Notes under the pieces: generated by a model | Told to the model about the DNA's origin: nothing | The model's input: only the letters and a program-made list of their open reading frames with translations | Databases searched by the model: none | NCBI RefSeq assembly: GCF_009857605.1 | Contig: NZ_WWCT01000005.1 | Location: 186,001 to 250,000 of the forward strand | DNA length: 64,000 bases | Origin: Duganella levis | Lineage (GTDB): Bacteria; Pseudomonadota; Gammaproteobacteria; Burkholderiales; Burkholderiaceae_D | Reading direction: 5' to 3' | Shown here: positions 16,549 to 29,194 of the stretch, one piece after another | Layout: every line of letters starts with the position of its first letter | How positions within the stretch are numbered: the stretch's first letter is position 1 | Program-made: the position numbers and the translations under genes

Positions 16549-18711
16549 TTAAGCGGAATCCATCACCCGCGTTGTCACGCTGGTGAGTTGGCTGGTACTG
16601 CCTTTGGCTGGCAGCAGGATTTCAAAGGTAGTACCCGTTTTGCCGGAACGGCAGGTAATCAGGCCTTGCATTTTCTTGACCAGGCTATGGACGATGGACA
16701 GTCCAAGGCCATGGTGAGCGCCCTCCTTGCTACTTTGCACAGGAGAGAACAGGTTGGCCAGCACGTCTGCCGACAAACCCGGACCGGTGTCGCTCACCAC
16801 CAGTTCCAGATACAGCTTGCGTTCACGGTTCACGTGACCGCGATTTGAAATCTCGATCTTGCCGCCATCGGCCAGGGCTTCGATGGCGTTCTTGATCAGG
16901 TTGACCAGCACTTGCTTGAGCATGTCGGCGTCGCCGTCGATCTCGGCCGGCTCTTCCTGCATGCGCACCACGATCTGCACCGAGGCCGGCACGAAGTCGG
17001 TGGCGCGGAACAGGCGCAGCACATCGTCCACCACCTTGGCGACGTCGGTGACGCGCGAGGTCTCGGTCGGCTGCAAATCGGCCAGGCCGTTAATCAGCTG
17101 GCCGACGCGGTCGATCTCCTCGTTCAGGATCGACATCTCGCCGACCACCGGCTCGCGGCGCGCCAGCTTGCTGTCCAGGACCGACAGGTAGTTCTTGATG
17201 ATCGACAGCGGGTTGTTCACCTCATGCACCACGCGGCGCGAGGCTTCGCGGTATTCTTCCGCCACATGGGCGATCTGGCGCTTGGCGTGACCGCGTTCGC
17301 TCATCGCCGTCTCCAGCGAGGCTGCGGCCTGGGTGCCGAACGATTGCAGGAAGCGCTCGCGTTTTTGCAGCGCTTGCAGCTGCCACGCCGGCGCGCCGCC
17401 GATCAGCACACCGAGGCAGCGCTGGTTGGCCACCAGCGGCAAGCACACCATGCTGTCGCTGCCGAGAATGCGGAACAGCTGTTCTTCCGAGACGTTGAGC
17501 GCCTGGCCTTCGCGGCTGATGTAGGCCAGCTTGCGCTCCAGCGCCGCCTGCGCCACCACGCCGCCCTTATTCAGCGGGATCACGAATTCGGCCAGCCGTT
17601 GCTGGCCCTCGCCGGTCGACACGCCGTGCAGCGCATGGCCGGTGGGGTTCTCCAGCAGCAGCACGGCGTTTTCCAGATCGAACAGGATGCGCGCCGAGCG
17701 CGTGATGGCTTCCAGCAGGCCCGCTTCGCCATGCTGGCGCGCGAAGGTCTGGCCCATCTCGGACACCAGCATGATGTTGCGGACTTCTTCCGACAGCCGC
17801 TGCTGCACCGGATCGACCATCGGCGGCGCATACGCCGCCGGGGCGACGATATCGTCAGCGCCAGCCAGGTCGATGCCGAGGTAGTTGGCCGACTTCTCCA
17901 CCTGGCGCGCGGCGTTGCTGATGATCTGCTCCAGCTTCTCGCCATCCAGGTTGCACAGGCGCGCCGCCTCTTCGATGGCCACCTCCTGGTCTTCGTGGCA
18001 GCACAGCAGGTGCGCCAGCCGCACGATGCGGATCAGCGGATGGGCCGCTTCCAGACGGGTAATCGGTTCGTGGTGATACAGCACGCTGTCGGCCAGGAAG
18101 GAATCCAGGTTCCAGCGTTCGATCAGCCAGGCGCCTGCTTCCGAGTGGGTGATCTGCAGCGTGCGTTGTTCGACCGCGCACAGGTCTTCGTCATCGCGCG
18201 CGGTGAAGTTAAAGGCGTATTCTTTCGGCGCCGTGGCCAGCAGGGCAAGGCGGCCGACGTTGTGCAGCAGGCCGGCCAGGTAGGCCTCTTCCACGTGCGG
18301 ATATTCCATCTGGCGGGCGACGTCGCGCGCGATGACGGCAGTGGTCAGCGAGCCTTTCCAGAAGCCGCGCAAGTCGGTGCTGGCGGAATGCGGGAAGCTG
18401 TTAAAGGTCTGGAAGACCGATTCGCTGATCACCAGCGTCTTGATCATGTCGGTGCCGAGCGATACCAGCGATTGCTCCAGGCCCACCGTGCGCTGGTTGC
18501 GATGGTAGGCCGAGCTGTTGGCGACGGTAAGGATCTTGCTGGTCATCGCCGCATCCTTGGCGATGAGGGCGGCCAGCTCCGGCATGCCGGCGTCGTCGGC
18601 TTGCAAGTGTTCAATCAACTTGATGAGTATCTGCGGCATGGCCGGCAGACGGGCAATCAGCAGTCGATTGCGAATATCATGGTCAGATTGTTGATGCATC
18701 GTATCAAACAT
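16549..18711 (-). CDS. Hybrid HDOD-GAF-histidine kinase
   Basis: A 720-residue soluble sensor kinase with an uncommon domain order. Residues about 15-215 are an HDOD domain (HD-related output domain; DAAMTSKILTVANSSAYHR and AGLLHNVGRLALL are visible). About 315-465 is a GAF-type domain. The kinase core follows: H-box RRVVHEVNNPLSIIKNYL with His near 495, N-box LVNLIKNAIEAL, G1 DTGPGL and G2 HHGLGLSIV. No membrane segment is seen, so it senses a cytoplasmic signal. It is the first gene of a tight minus-strand unit with the REC-PAS-GGDEF-EAL regulator (4-bp gap) and the Sel1 protein, so phosphotransfer to that regulator is likely. The ligand is unknown. Confidence 0.9.
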   Translation of the reverse strand: MFDTMHQQSDHDIRNRLLIARLPAMPQILIKLIEHLQADDAGMPELAALIAKDAAMTSKILTVANSSAYHRNQRTVGLEQSLVSLGTDMIKTLVISESVFQTFNSFPHSASTDLRGFWKGSLTTAVIARDVARQMEYPHVEEAYLAGLLHNVGRLALLATAPKEYAFNFTARDDEDLCAVEQRTLQITHSEAGAWLIERWNLDSFLADSVLYHHEPITRLEAAHPLIRIVRLAHLLCCHEDQEVAIEEAARLCNLDGEKLEQIISNAARQVEKSANYLGIDLAGADDIVAPAAYAPPMVDPVQQRLSEEVRNIMLVSEMGQTFARQHGEAGLLEAITRSARILFDLENAVLLLENPTGHALHGVSTGEGQQRLAEFVIPLNKGGVVAQAALERKLAYISREGQALNVSEEQLFRILGSDSMVCLPLVANQRCLGVLIGGAPAWQLQALQKRERFLQSFGTQAAASLETAMSERGHAKRQIAHVAEEYREASRRVVHEVNNPLSIIKNYLSVLDSKLARREPVVGEMSILNEEIDRVGQLINGLADLQPTETSRVTDVAKVVDDVLRLFRATDFVPASVQIVVRMQEEPAEIDGDADMLKQVLVNLIKNAIEALADGGKIEISNRGHVNRERKLYLELVVSDTGPGLSADVLANLFSPVQSSKEGAHHGLGLSIVHSLVKKMQGLITCRSGKTGTTFEILLPAKGSTSQLTSVTTRVMDSA

Positions 18712-18777
18712 TGCCGCCAGTAGACATCGATCAAAGAGCGGAACTCAACGGCCAAATTCCACCAACGTTAGGTTTCA

Positions 18778-18793
18778 TGCGGGTTCCAAGCGC
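18778..18793 (-). other. Shared 5'-leader motif, copy 2 (HDOD kinase leader)
   Basis: TGCGGGTTCCAAGCGC on the plus strand repeats the flagellin-leader motif at 12631-12645 with one extra G. It lies about 67 bp upstream of the kinase ATG within an AT-rich 198-bp gap. I see no convincing terminator or consensus promoter in the rest of that gap. Confidence 0.4.
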
Positions 18794-18909
18794 GTTTCAG
18801 ACCTAAAATAATCGCGCTAAAAAATTATCTTAGCATAAAGTCTGATAATAACTTAACACGTGGAAAAATTTCTTTCTCAACTAAGTCACTTTCCTGCCGT
18901 TAATGTTTA

Positions 18910-20190
18910 TCAGCTCGGATAGCGCGCTAGCATGCGCCGGTAATGACGCGACGTCAACCACAAAGCGAGAGCAGAGGCACTAAAGGCCATCTGTCCTGCG
19001 GCTAACCACAACGTCGAGTGTGATAAGAAGGGGGCAATCACCCCTGCCACGATGGCGCCCAGCAGGGTGACAGCGAACGACTGCACCGAGGCCACCGTGC
19101 CACGGATGTGCGGGAACAGGTCCAGCGCCAGCAGCGTCGCCCCCGGCGCCACCATCGACATCCCGAACGTATAAAACAACATCGGCAGCACGGTCCACGG
19201 CAGCGCCGGCGGCAGGAAGCTGTGATACAACAGATTGACGGTGGACGCCGACAGCAGGAAGCAGAAACCGATGCCGATCTGGCGCGCGAACGGCATCTTG
19301 CCGGCGATACGGTTGGCGGCCAGCGCGCCAAGGAAGATGCCGCTCACCGAAGGAATGAACAGCCAGGCGAATTGCGACGGCCCGAGGTGCAGCTCCTCGG
19401 GCAGAAACACCGGCGCGGCGGCGATGTAGATAAACAGGCCGGCGAAATTCAGCGCCACCACACCGGTCTTCAGGTGGAACAGCGGTGAGCGCAGGATTTC
19501 GCCGTAATTGCGGACCAGGAAGCGCGGGTTGAACGGATGGCGTTTTTCCGGCGGCAGCGTCTCCGGCAGGCGGCGATAGCAAAAGATAAACAGCAGCGTG
19601 CTGTAGGCCAGCAGCGACAGGAAGATGGCGCGCCAGTCGAACAGCGTGACGATCCAGCCTCCCAGGATAGGTGCGATGGCCGGGGCGATCGAGAAGATCA
19701 TGGTCACCAGCGACAGCAGGCGGGCGGCGGCGGCATCCGCATACAGGTCGCGGATGATGGCGCGGCCGACCACCACGCCGGCGCCGGCCGAGATGCCTTG
19801 CATGATGCGGAAAACCCACAGGTAGTGGACGGTGTGGGCGGATGCGCAGCCCAGCGTGCCGATGGCGAACATGGCCAGCGAGACCAGGATGACGTTGCGG
19901 CGTCCGAAGGCGTCCGACAGCGCGCCATGCCACAGCACCATGCCGGCGAAGGCCAGCATATAGAAGGTCAGGCTTTGCTGCACTTCCAGCGGCGTGGCGT
20001 GCAGCGTGGACTGGATGTTGGGGAAGGCCGGCAGGTAGGCGTCGATGGAGAACGGGCCGATCATCGACAGGCCGGCCAGCATCACGGCCAGCGCGGCGGC
20101 GGTGAGGGGTTTGCGGTGTGATGGTTCGGGGGGCGGGACGTCGTGGTCGAGGTCCTGGTCTGGCAGGTCGGCTGGCGGAGTTGGCAGCAT
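18910..20190 (-). CDS. Bcr/CflA-type MFS drug efflux transporter
   Basis: A 426-residue inner-membrane transporter with about 12 membrane segments. The N-terminal half has the drug-antiporter signature GPFSIDAYLPAFPNI, motif A-like GALSDAFGRRNVIL, and RIMQGISAGAGVVVGRAIIR, typical of Bcr/CflA multidrug exporters. The cytoplasmic N-terminus is Pro/Asp-rich. I chose the ATG at 20190 because AAAAGG lies 10 bp upstream; an in-frame start at 20223 lacks one. The gene lies 102 bp downstream of the THUMP methyltransferase gene, with a palindromic repeat in between. The substrate is not readable. Confidence 0.88.
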   Translation of the reverse strand: MLPTPPADLPDQDLDHDVPPPEPSHRKPLTAAALAVMLAGLSMIGPFSIDAYLPAFPNIQSTLHATPLEVQQSLTFYMLAFAGMVLWHGALSDAFGRRNVILVSLAMFAIGTLGCASAHTVHYLWVFRIMQGISAGAGVVVGRAIIRDLYADAAAARLLSLVTMIFSIAPAIAPILGGWIVTLFDWRAIFLSLLAYSTLLFIFCYRRLPETLPPEKRHPFNPRFLVRNYGEILRSPLFHLKTGVVALNFAGLFIYIAAAPVFLPEELHLGPSQFAWLFIPSVSGIFLGALAANRIAGKMPFARQIGIGFCFLLSASTVNLLYHSFLPPALPWTVLPMLFYTFGMSMVAPGATLLALDLFPHIRGTVASVQSFAVTLLGAIVAGVIAPFLSHSTLWLAAGQMAFSASALALWLTSRHYRRMLARYPS

Positions 20191-20245
20191 AAATCGTTTT
20201 CCTTTTGGCGCGCATGCGTGCACCCCAAAACGGTCCGCCGCCGCC

Positions 20246-20275
20246 GGGGTCTGACCCCGTACGGGGTCAGACCCC
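20246..20275. repeat. 30-bp palindromic repeat, copy 1
   Basis: GGGGTCTGACCCC and GGGGTCAGACCCC flank GTAC, making a perfect 30-bp palindrome. Each arm is itself a short inverted repeat (GGGGTC/GACCCC). A second exact copy lies at 28313-28342, and similarity continues about 20 bp to the right (TGTGGCCCTGCGGGGTT in both). The gap position and near-identity fit a REP-like dispersed element. Confidence 0.85.
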
Positions 20276-20292
20276 TCTGTGGCCCTGCGGGG

Positions 20293-21495
20293 TTAGGCTT
20301 CTTTTGGTTTGGCGGCGTCGCGGCGGTTAAAGCCGGCCACCATATCGAAGCGGAACAAACGGCATTCCAGCGCGCCGTTGAAGAACGGCGTCTTGCGCGA
20401 TTCTTTCAAGCGCAGCAGCTTCGGCACGCCCAGATCCGCCGTGAACAGATACACCGTCCAACCAGCAAAGCGCTGCTTCAGCGTGCTGCTGAAATCCGCG
20501 TAGAAGCTGTTAGCCAGTTCATCCTGCGGCAAGGTGCTGTCACCGCGCACGCCGATACGTTCGCCGTACGGAGGATTGGTCAGCAAAATACCCGGCACCG
20601 AAGTCGGCGCCTGCACCTGCTGCGCTTCGATCTGCTTCATCGGCACATCAAACAGAATGCCGGCGCTGCGCAGATTGTGACGCGCCATCTCCACCATATC
20701 GCCCGAGATATCGGAACCGAAGATGGTCGGCTCGGACGGCAGAGGATTCGGCTTGATGGCCGCCTTCATGTCCTGCCATACCTTGGCGTCGAAGTCGTGG
20801 AACTTCTCGAACGCGAAACGGCGACGCGCGCCTGGTGGCACGCCCTGCACCATCTGCGCCGCTTCGCACAGGATGGTGCCGGAACCGCACATTGGGTCGA
20901 ACAGCGGCATGCCCGGCTTCCAGCCCGCCACGCGCAGCAGGCCGGCGGCCAGGTTTTCGCGCAGCGGCGCGTCGCCGGTCTCGGTACGCCAGCCGCGTTT
21001 GAACAGCGCCTCGCCCGACGTATCCAGGTAAATGATGAACTGGCGCGCATCGAGGAAGCCGAAGATCCGCATATCCGGTTCCTTGGTATCCACCGAAGGA
21101 CGCTTGTTGTACTGGTCGCGAAAACGGTCGCAGACCGCATCCTTGATCTTCAGCGTGGTGAATTCCAGGCTTTTCAGCGGCGACTTGACGGCGGTGACGT
21201 CCACGCGGATGGTGTGGTCGTAGCTGAACCACTCTTCCCACGGCTGCGCCAACACCAGATCGTAGATATCGTTCTCGTTCTTGTAGCCGACCACACCCAT
21301 GCGCATCAGCACGCGCGACGCAATGCGCGAGTGCAGATTCATGAGGTAAGCGTCGGTCAACTCGCCCGAAGCGTGCACGCCGCCCGGGACTTCGTTGTGC
21401 ACCTTGAGGGTGGTGCTTTGTTGTGCGATTTCGCGCAGTTCTTCGGCTAACGCCGCTTCCATGCCGCGCGGGCATGGGCAAAAGAAGGATGCCAT
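20293..21495 (-). CDS. THUMP-domain RNA methyltransferase, RlmL-like
   Basis: A 400-residue class I SAM-dependent RNA methyltransferase. The N-terminal part (about 45-155) fits a THUMP RNA-binding domain, followed by the Rossmann catalytic domain with DPMCGSGTILCEAA (SAM-binding) and the N6-adenine/N2-guanine signature NPPYGERIG. The length and layout match the single-domain homologues of the N-terminal half of RlmL (23S rRNA G2445 methyltransferase). The exact target base is inferred, not shown. Downstream is the Bcr-type MFS gene; upstream is a DsbA-like isomerase gene with a 58-bp gap. Confidence 0.88.
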   Translation of the reverse strand: MASFFCPCPRGMEAALAEELREIAQQSTTLKVHNEVPGGVHASGELTDAYLMNLHSRIASRVLMRMGVVGYKNENDIYDLVLAQPWEEWFSYDHTIRVDVTAVKSPLKSLEFTTLKIKDAVCDRFRDQYNKRPSVDTKEPDMRIFGFLDARQFIIYLDTSGEALFKRGWRTETGDAPLRENLAAGLLRVAGWKPGMPLFDPMCGSGTILCEAAQMVQGVPPGARRRFAFEKFHDFDAKVWQDMKAAIKPNPLPSEPTIFGSDISGDMVEMARHNLRSAGILFDVPMKQIEAQQVQAPTSVPGILLTNPPYGERIGVRGDSTLPQDELANSFYADFSSTLKQRFAGWTVYLFTADLGVPKLLRLKESRKTPFFNGALECRLFRFDMVAGFNRRDAAKPKEA

Positions 21496-21553
21496 AGGTG
21501 TACCTTTTGTCCGTTAAAAAAAATGCGCGCCGCCCACGCGGGCGCGGCGCCGA

Positions 21554-22156
21554 TTACTTCGTTATTGCGCGCTCCAGGAAGTCCAGACGATCCTGGCCCC
21601 AGAAGCTTTCGCCTTCCAACACATACCACGGCGATCCGAACACGCTGGCGGCGTTCGCATCGTCCGTATTCCGTTCATACTCGGCCTGCGCACTGGCCGT
21701 TTCCGCCGACTTGACCAGCGCCTTGCCATCCAGGTCGCAACCGCCGGCAATCTGCACCAGCGTGGCCTCGTCGCCGATATTCCTGTCTTCCGCCCACAGC
21801 GCCCGCATGATGGCGCCGGCCAGCGTCAGGCCGACTTCCGTGCCATGCGCCAGCCGCGCGGCGACGATCATCTTGTTGGCCAGCTCCGGCGACACCGGGA
21901 AAAACTGCGGCTGCGTCTTCAGCGGCATACCGAGATACTCCGCCCAGCGCGCCAGCTCCACCAGGCGGTAAGCCTGGCGCTGCGGCGCGCGTTTCGCCAG
22001 CGGCAGGCCGCCCGAGACGCCAAACACCTTGCTCAAATCGCAGGGCCGCAAATCCACCTGCACGCCATGTTTCTGCGCCAGCGCGACGAAGCGCTCGTGG
22101 CCCAGATACGCCCACGGCGAATGCGCTGCAAAGAAGTACTGACACACTTTGCTCAT
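21554..22156 (-). CDS. 2-hydroxychromene-2-carboxylate isomerase/DsbA-like protein
   Basis: A 200-residue protein with a thioredoxin/GST-kappa fold. The N-terminal YFFAAHSPWAYLGHERFV carries the Ser of the HCCA isomerase active site (S-P-W-A-Y) instead of a CxxC pair, and GSPWYVLEGESFWGQDRLD near the C-terminus is the usual family ending. Such enzymes isomerise aromatic degradation intermediates using glutathione, but many are encoded, as here, outside aromatic pathways and have no assigned substrate. It is 10 bp downstream of the HemJ-like gene on the same strand. Confidence 0.85.
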   Translation of the reverse strand: MSKVCQYFFAAHSPWAYLGHERFVALAQKHGVQVDLRPCDLSKVFGVSGGLPLAKRAPQRQAYRLVELARWAEYLGMPLKTQPQFFPVSPELANKMIVAARLAHGTEVGLTLAGAIMRALWAEDRNIGDEATLVQIAGGCDLDGKALVKSAETASAQAEYERNTDDANAASVFGSPWYVLEGESFWGQDRLDFLERAITK

Positions 22157-22166
22157 GATGCTTCCC

Positions 22167-22589
22167 TTAGAAAGGCTTGACCACCACCAGCAGCACGATG
22201 CCCAGCATCAGGAACACCGGCAGCTCATTAAACACCCGGAACCACTTGTGACTGCGTTTATTCTCGCCGCGCTCGAAGCGCTTCAGGATGCCGCCGCACA
22301 TATGGTGATAGCCGATCAGCACCACCACCAGGGTCAGCTTGGCGTGCAGCCAGCCCGGCATGTGCGCGCCGTACGCCAGATAGATCAGGTACGCCCCGAA
22401 CAGCACTGCAAACACCGACAGCCACAGCGAAAAACGATACAGCTTGCGCGCCATCAGCAGCAGGCGCTCGGTGGTATTGCGGTCGGTCTCCATCGCCAGG
22501 TTGACGAAGATGCGCGGCAGGTAGAACACGCCGGCCATCCAGGCGATGACGAAGAAGATATGCAGTGCTTTGATCCAGAGGTACAGCAT
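22167..22589 (-). CDS. hemJ: HemJ-like (UPF0093/CopD-family) membrane protein
   Basis: A 140-residue inner-membrane protein with four membrane segments. The family pattern is clear: IKALHIFFVIAWMAGVFYLP with the essential His in the first helix, GWLHAKL with the conserved Lys, and GYHHMCGG. Some homologues are the haem-pathway enzyme protoporphyrinogen IX oxidase HemJ, which is common where HemG and HemY are absent. It lies within the proA-holA-lptE-leuS transcript direction, 9 bp after proA. A CopD-type copper role is the alternative, but the sequence favours HemJ. Confidence 0.8.
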   Translation of the reverse strand: MLYLWIKALHIFFVIAWMAGVFYLPRIFVNLAMETDRNTTERLLLMARKLYRFSLWLSVFAVLFGAYLIYLAYGAHMPGWLHAKLTLVVVLIGYHHMCGGILKRFERGENKRSHKWFRVFNELPVFLMLGIVLLVVVKPF

Positions 22590-22598
22590 GAGCGATCC

Positions 22599-23864
22599 TT
22601 ATTGTCTAACTTCTCCGTGGCCGAATACCACGTATTTCAGCGAGGTCAGACCTTCCAGGCCGACCGGGCCGCGTGCGTGCAGCTTGTCGTTGGAGATGCC
22701 GATCTCCGCCCCCAGGCCGTACTCAAAACCGTCCGCAAAGCGGGTCGAGGCGTTGATCATCACCGACGCCGAATCCACTTCGCGCAGGAAACGCATCGCC
22801 GCCGAATGGTCTTCGGTGATGATCGCTTCCGTGTGCTTGGACGAGTAGGCGCTGATGTGGTCCATCGCCTCGTCCATATCCTCTACCACTTTGACCGCCA
22901 GAATCGGCGCCAGGTATTCGGTCGACCAATCCTCTTCCGTCGCGTCCACCAGGTGCGGGTAGCCGGCCAGGATGGCTTTCGCTTCCGGATCGGCGCGCAG
23001 CTCGACCTCTTTGGTTGCGTACAGCGCGGCCAGTTGCGGCAGCACCGCCGGCGCGATCGAACGCGCCACCAGCAGCGTTTCCATCGTGTTGCAGGTGCCG
23101 TAGCGGTGGCACTTGGCGTTGAAGCCGATGTCCACCGCCTTCTTCATATCGGCCTTGCCGTCGATGTAGACGTGGCAGATGCCATCCAGGTGCTTAATCA
23201 TCGGCACCGTGGCTTCGGCCATCAGGCGCGCGATCAGGCTCTTGCCGCCGCGCGGCACGATCACGTCCACATACTGCGGCATGGTGATCAAGGCGCCGAC
23301 GGCGGCACGATCGGTGGTGTCCACCACTTGTACGCCGTCAGCCGGCAGGCCTGCGCCTTCCAGGCCTTCCTTGACCAGCTTGGCCAGCGCGCGGTTGCAG
23401 TGGATCGCTTCCGAACCGCCGCGCAGAATGGTGGCGTTGCCGCTCTTGATGCACAGGCCGGCCGCATCCACCGTCACGTTCGGGCGCGATTCGTAGATGA
23501 TGCCGATCACGCCCAGCGGCACCCGCATCTGGCCGACCTGGATGCCGGTCGGACGGAATTTCAGGCCGGAGATTTCACCGATCGGGTCCGGCAGCGCAAC
23601 GATCTGGCGCAGCCCCTCGATCATGGTGGCGATGGCCTTGTCCGACAGCGCCAGGCGGTCCAGCATCGCTGGTTCCAGGCCGTTGGCGGCGGCGGCGTCC
23701 ATATCCAGCTGATTGGCGGCGCGCAGTGCGTCGGCGTCGCGTTCAATTGCATCGGCGATCAGCGTCAGCGCGCGGTTGCGCGCAGCGCTGTCGGCACGGG
23801 CCATGGCGCGCGATGCCTTGCGCGCCCGCTGGCCCAGTTGTTCCATGTACTGCTTGATGTCCAT
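22599..23864 (-). CDS. proA: Glutamate-5-semialdehyde dehydrogenase ProA
   Basis: A 421-residue gamma-glutamyl phosphate reductase, the second step of proline synthesis from glutamate (NADPH-dependent, cytoplasmic). The aldehyde-dehydrogenase fold is recognisable by [29 protein letters not shown], and the catalytic Cys in [14 protein letters not shown] chose ATG 23864 ([17 protein letters not shown]) because the family begins there; the open frame upstream overlaps holA in another frame. It lies 17 bp downstream of holA and 9 bp upstream of the HemJ-like gene. Confidence 0.97.
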   Translation of the reverse strand: MDIKQYMEQLGQRARKASRAMARADSAARNRALTLIADAIERDADALRAANQLDMDAAAANGLEPAMLDRLALSDKAIATMIEGLRQIVALPDPIGEISGLKFRPTGIQVGQMRVPLGVIGIIYESRPNVTVDAAGLCIKSGNATILRGGSEAIHCNRALAKLVKEGLEGAGLPADGVQVVDTTDRAAVGALITMPQYVDVIVPRGGKSLIARLMAEATVPMIKHLDGICHVYIDGKADMKKAVDIGFNAKCHRYGTCNTMETLLVARSIAPAVLPQLAALYATKEVELRADPEAKAILAGYPHLVDATEEDWSTEYLAPILAVKVVEDMDEAMDHISAYSSKHTEAIITEDHSAAMRFLREVDSASVMINASTRFADGFEYGLGAEIGISNDKLHARGPVGLEGLTSLKYVVFGHGEVRQ

Positions 23865-23881
23865 CGTTGTCTCGTCGGTGG

Positions 23882-24898
23882 TTAACCGCGCGCGACTTTC
23901 AACGCCAGTTGCAGCATCGCGTCCCACGCGTCGCCGGCATACGCTTTCGCGCGCAGGCCCTTGATCATCTTGTCCACTTGCGCTGCATCCTTCATTGCCG
24001 CTTCCAGCGTCGGCAGCGACAGGCGGCGCAGCGCCGGGTCCATCATGCGTTCCTTCGGTCCCCAGATGCGATGCTCCTTCAGCAGCGCACCCAAAGGCCG
24101 GCCCTGCGCCATGCCCGCCTTCAGCTTGAGCAGCGTGCGGATTTCCTCCGACACCGCCCACAGCACCAGCGGCAGCGCTTCGCCCTCGCCTTTCAGGCCG
24201 TCCAGCATGCGGATCAATCGCGCCGGATCGCCCACCAGCATCGCCTCACTAAGCTTGAACACATCGTAGCGCGCCACATTCAGCACCGCTTCGTGTATCT
24301 GCTCGTAGGTCAGCTTGCCCGGCTCGTGCAGCAAGGCCAGTTTTTGAATCTCCTGATGGGCCGCAAGCAGATTGCCTTCCACGCGATCGGCGATGAAATC
24401 GATGCTCTGCCGGTCCGCGCTTTGCCCTTGTTGAGCAAGGCGCTGGCCTATCCAATTGGGCAACTGCGCCCGTTCCACCTGCGGGATGTCGATATACACC
24501 GCCGCCTGTTGCAGACTGGCGACCCAGGCCGCCTTCTGCGTCTGCCAGTCCAGCTTTGGCAGCGTGATCAAAGTCAGGTTGTCCGGACTCAGATCCTTAA
24601 CATAATTTTGCAGCGCCGCGCCGCCATCCTTGCCCGGCTTGCCGGTCGGGATGCGCAGCTCGATCAGCTTCTTGTCACCGAACAGCGACAAGGCCTGATT
24701 GGCCGCCAGCAGCTCGCCCCACTTGAAGCTGCGCTCCACGGTCAGCACGTCGCGCTCGGAATAGCCTTGCGCGCGCGCGGTCTTGCGGATCTTGTCCGCA
24801 GCCTCCAGCGCCAGCAGATGCTCGTCGCTGGTGATGACATACAGCTGCGACAGCGATTTGCTCAAATGGCCGTCCAGCGCCTCCAACCGTAATTGCAT
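23882..24898 (-). CDS. holA: DNA polymerase III delta subunit HolA
   Basis: A 338-residue delta subunit of the DNA polymerase III clamp loader, which opens the beta clamp. The order and length match HolA: an N-terminal domain opening [20 protein letters not shown], then AAA-like [20 protein letters not shown], then a C-terminal collar domain (about 215-338). It lacks a P-loop, as expected for delta. It sits 9 bp downstream of lptE, the conserved lptE-holA pair. Confidence 0.95.
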   Translation of the reverse strand: MQLRLEALDGHLSKSLSQLYVITSDEHLLALEAADKIRKTARAQGYSERDVLTVERSFKWGELLAANQALSLFGDKKLIELRIPTGKPGKDGGAALQNYVKDLSPDNLTLITLPKLDWQTQKAAWVASLQQAAVYIDIPQVERAQLPNWIGQRLAQQGQSADRQSIDFIADRVEGNLLAAHQEIQKLALLHEPGKLTYEQIHEAVLNVARYDVFKLSEAMLVGDPARLIRMLDGLKGEGEALPLVLWAVSEEIRTLLKLKAGMAQGRPLGALLKEHRIWGPKERMMDPALRRLSLPTLEAAMKDAAQVDKMIKGLRAKAYAGDAWDAMLQLALKVARG

Positions 24899-24907
24899 GC
24901 GGCGCCT

Positions 24908-25537
24908 TTATTGAATCGGCACGGCCGGCGGAATCGTCGACGGCTGGCCCGATGGCTGGATGCCGGCCGGCAGCGGCGTCGGCGCCTGCGGCGGCAGCGA
25001 CATGCCCGAGGTCTTGACGGCGGCGATGCGGCGCATCATCTGCTGTACCAGGTCGGTCTGCATGTCCTTGTACAGCAAGGCTTCTTCCTGCTCCTTGGCC
25101 AGCAGCTGGGTTTCGTTAAAGTCGATCGGCCGGGTCAGCGTGATGTTGGTTGGCGCCAGCAGCTCCTTGCCCTGCTTGTCGAGGACGCGGAACAGGATGC
25201 TGTAGGTCAGCAGGTACTGTCGCACCCGGCCGTTGCTGTTCAGGGACAGAATGGTCTTGGTCTTGGTTTTCTCAGGATTGCTCAAGACCTCGACCACGCC
25301 ATCGGCATCCTTGGCGCTGGCGACCACCGTGGTGCCGCCGTTGGCGCGGATATTGCGCTTCAGATCAATCGCCAATGGCGACGACTCCGGCAGTCCCACA
25401 TAAATCGTCGGGAACGGCAGCGTGTAATGGCCGCTGTCGCCGCGCAGGTGGAAACCGCAGGCCGTCACCGTCAACGATGCGGCCAGCACGGCGGCATACA
25501 GCGCGCCGCGACGGAAAAACTTCAGAGTAGTCGCCAT
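24908..25537 (-). CDS. lptE: LPS-assembly lipoprotein LptE
   Basis: A 209-residue outer-membrane lipoprotein that plugs the LptD barrel and helps insert lipopolysaccharide. The signal peptide ends in the lipobox TVTAC, followed by the family hallmark GFHLRG. The C-terminus is Pro/Ala-rich and longer than in E. coli, a common feature in betaproteobacteria. Its partner lptD is in this window at 40788-43043. It is 8 bp downstream of leuS and 9 bp upstream of holA, the typical leuS-lptE-holA unit. Confidence 0.95.
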   Translation of the reverse strand: MATTLKFFRRGALYAAVLAASLTVTACGFHLRGDSGHYTLPFPTIYVGLPESSPLAIDLKRNIRANGGTTVVASAKDADGVVEVLSNPEKTKTKTILSLNSNGRVRQYLLTYSILFRVLDKQGKELLAPTNITLTRPIDFNETQLLAKEQEEALLYKDMQTDLVQQMMRRIAAVKTSGMSLPPQAPTPLPAGIQPSGQPSTIPPAVPIQ

Positions 25538-25545
25538 AGTTCTCT

Positions 25546-29157
<3,612 letters not shown>

Positions 29158-29194
29158 TGTGCCAAGATGATGTTTTTATCAACGGGAGACACTC

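Noticed and set aside
16912-18723. A 603-codon open frame opposite the HDOD kinase
   Set aside because: Antisense shadow rich in Arg, His and Gln; no ribosome site or family match.
20246-20275. The 30-bp palindrome as a Rho-independent terminator
   Set aside because: It is a strong hairpin but is not followed by a T-run on either strand, and an exact copy lies in an AraC leader, so it is better seen as a dispersed repeat.
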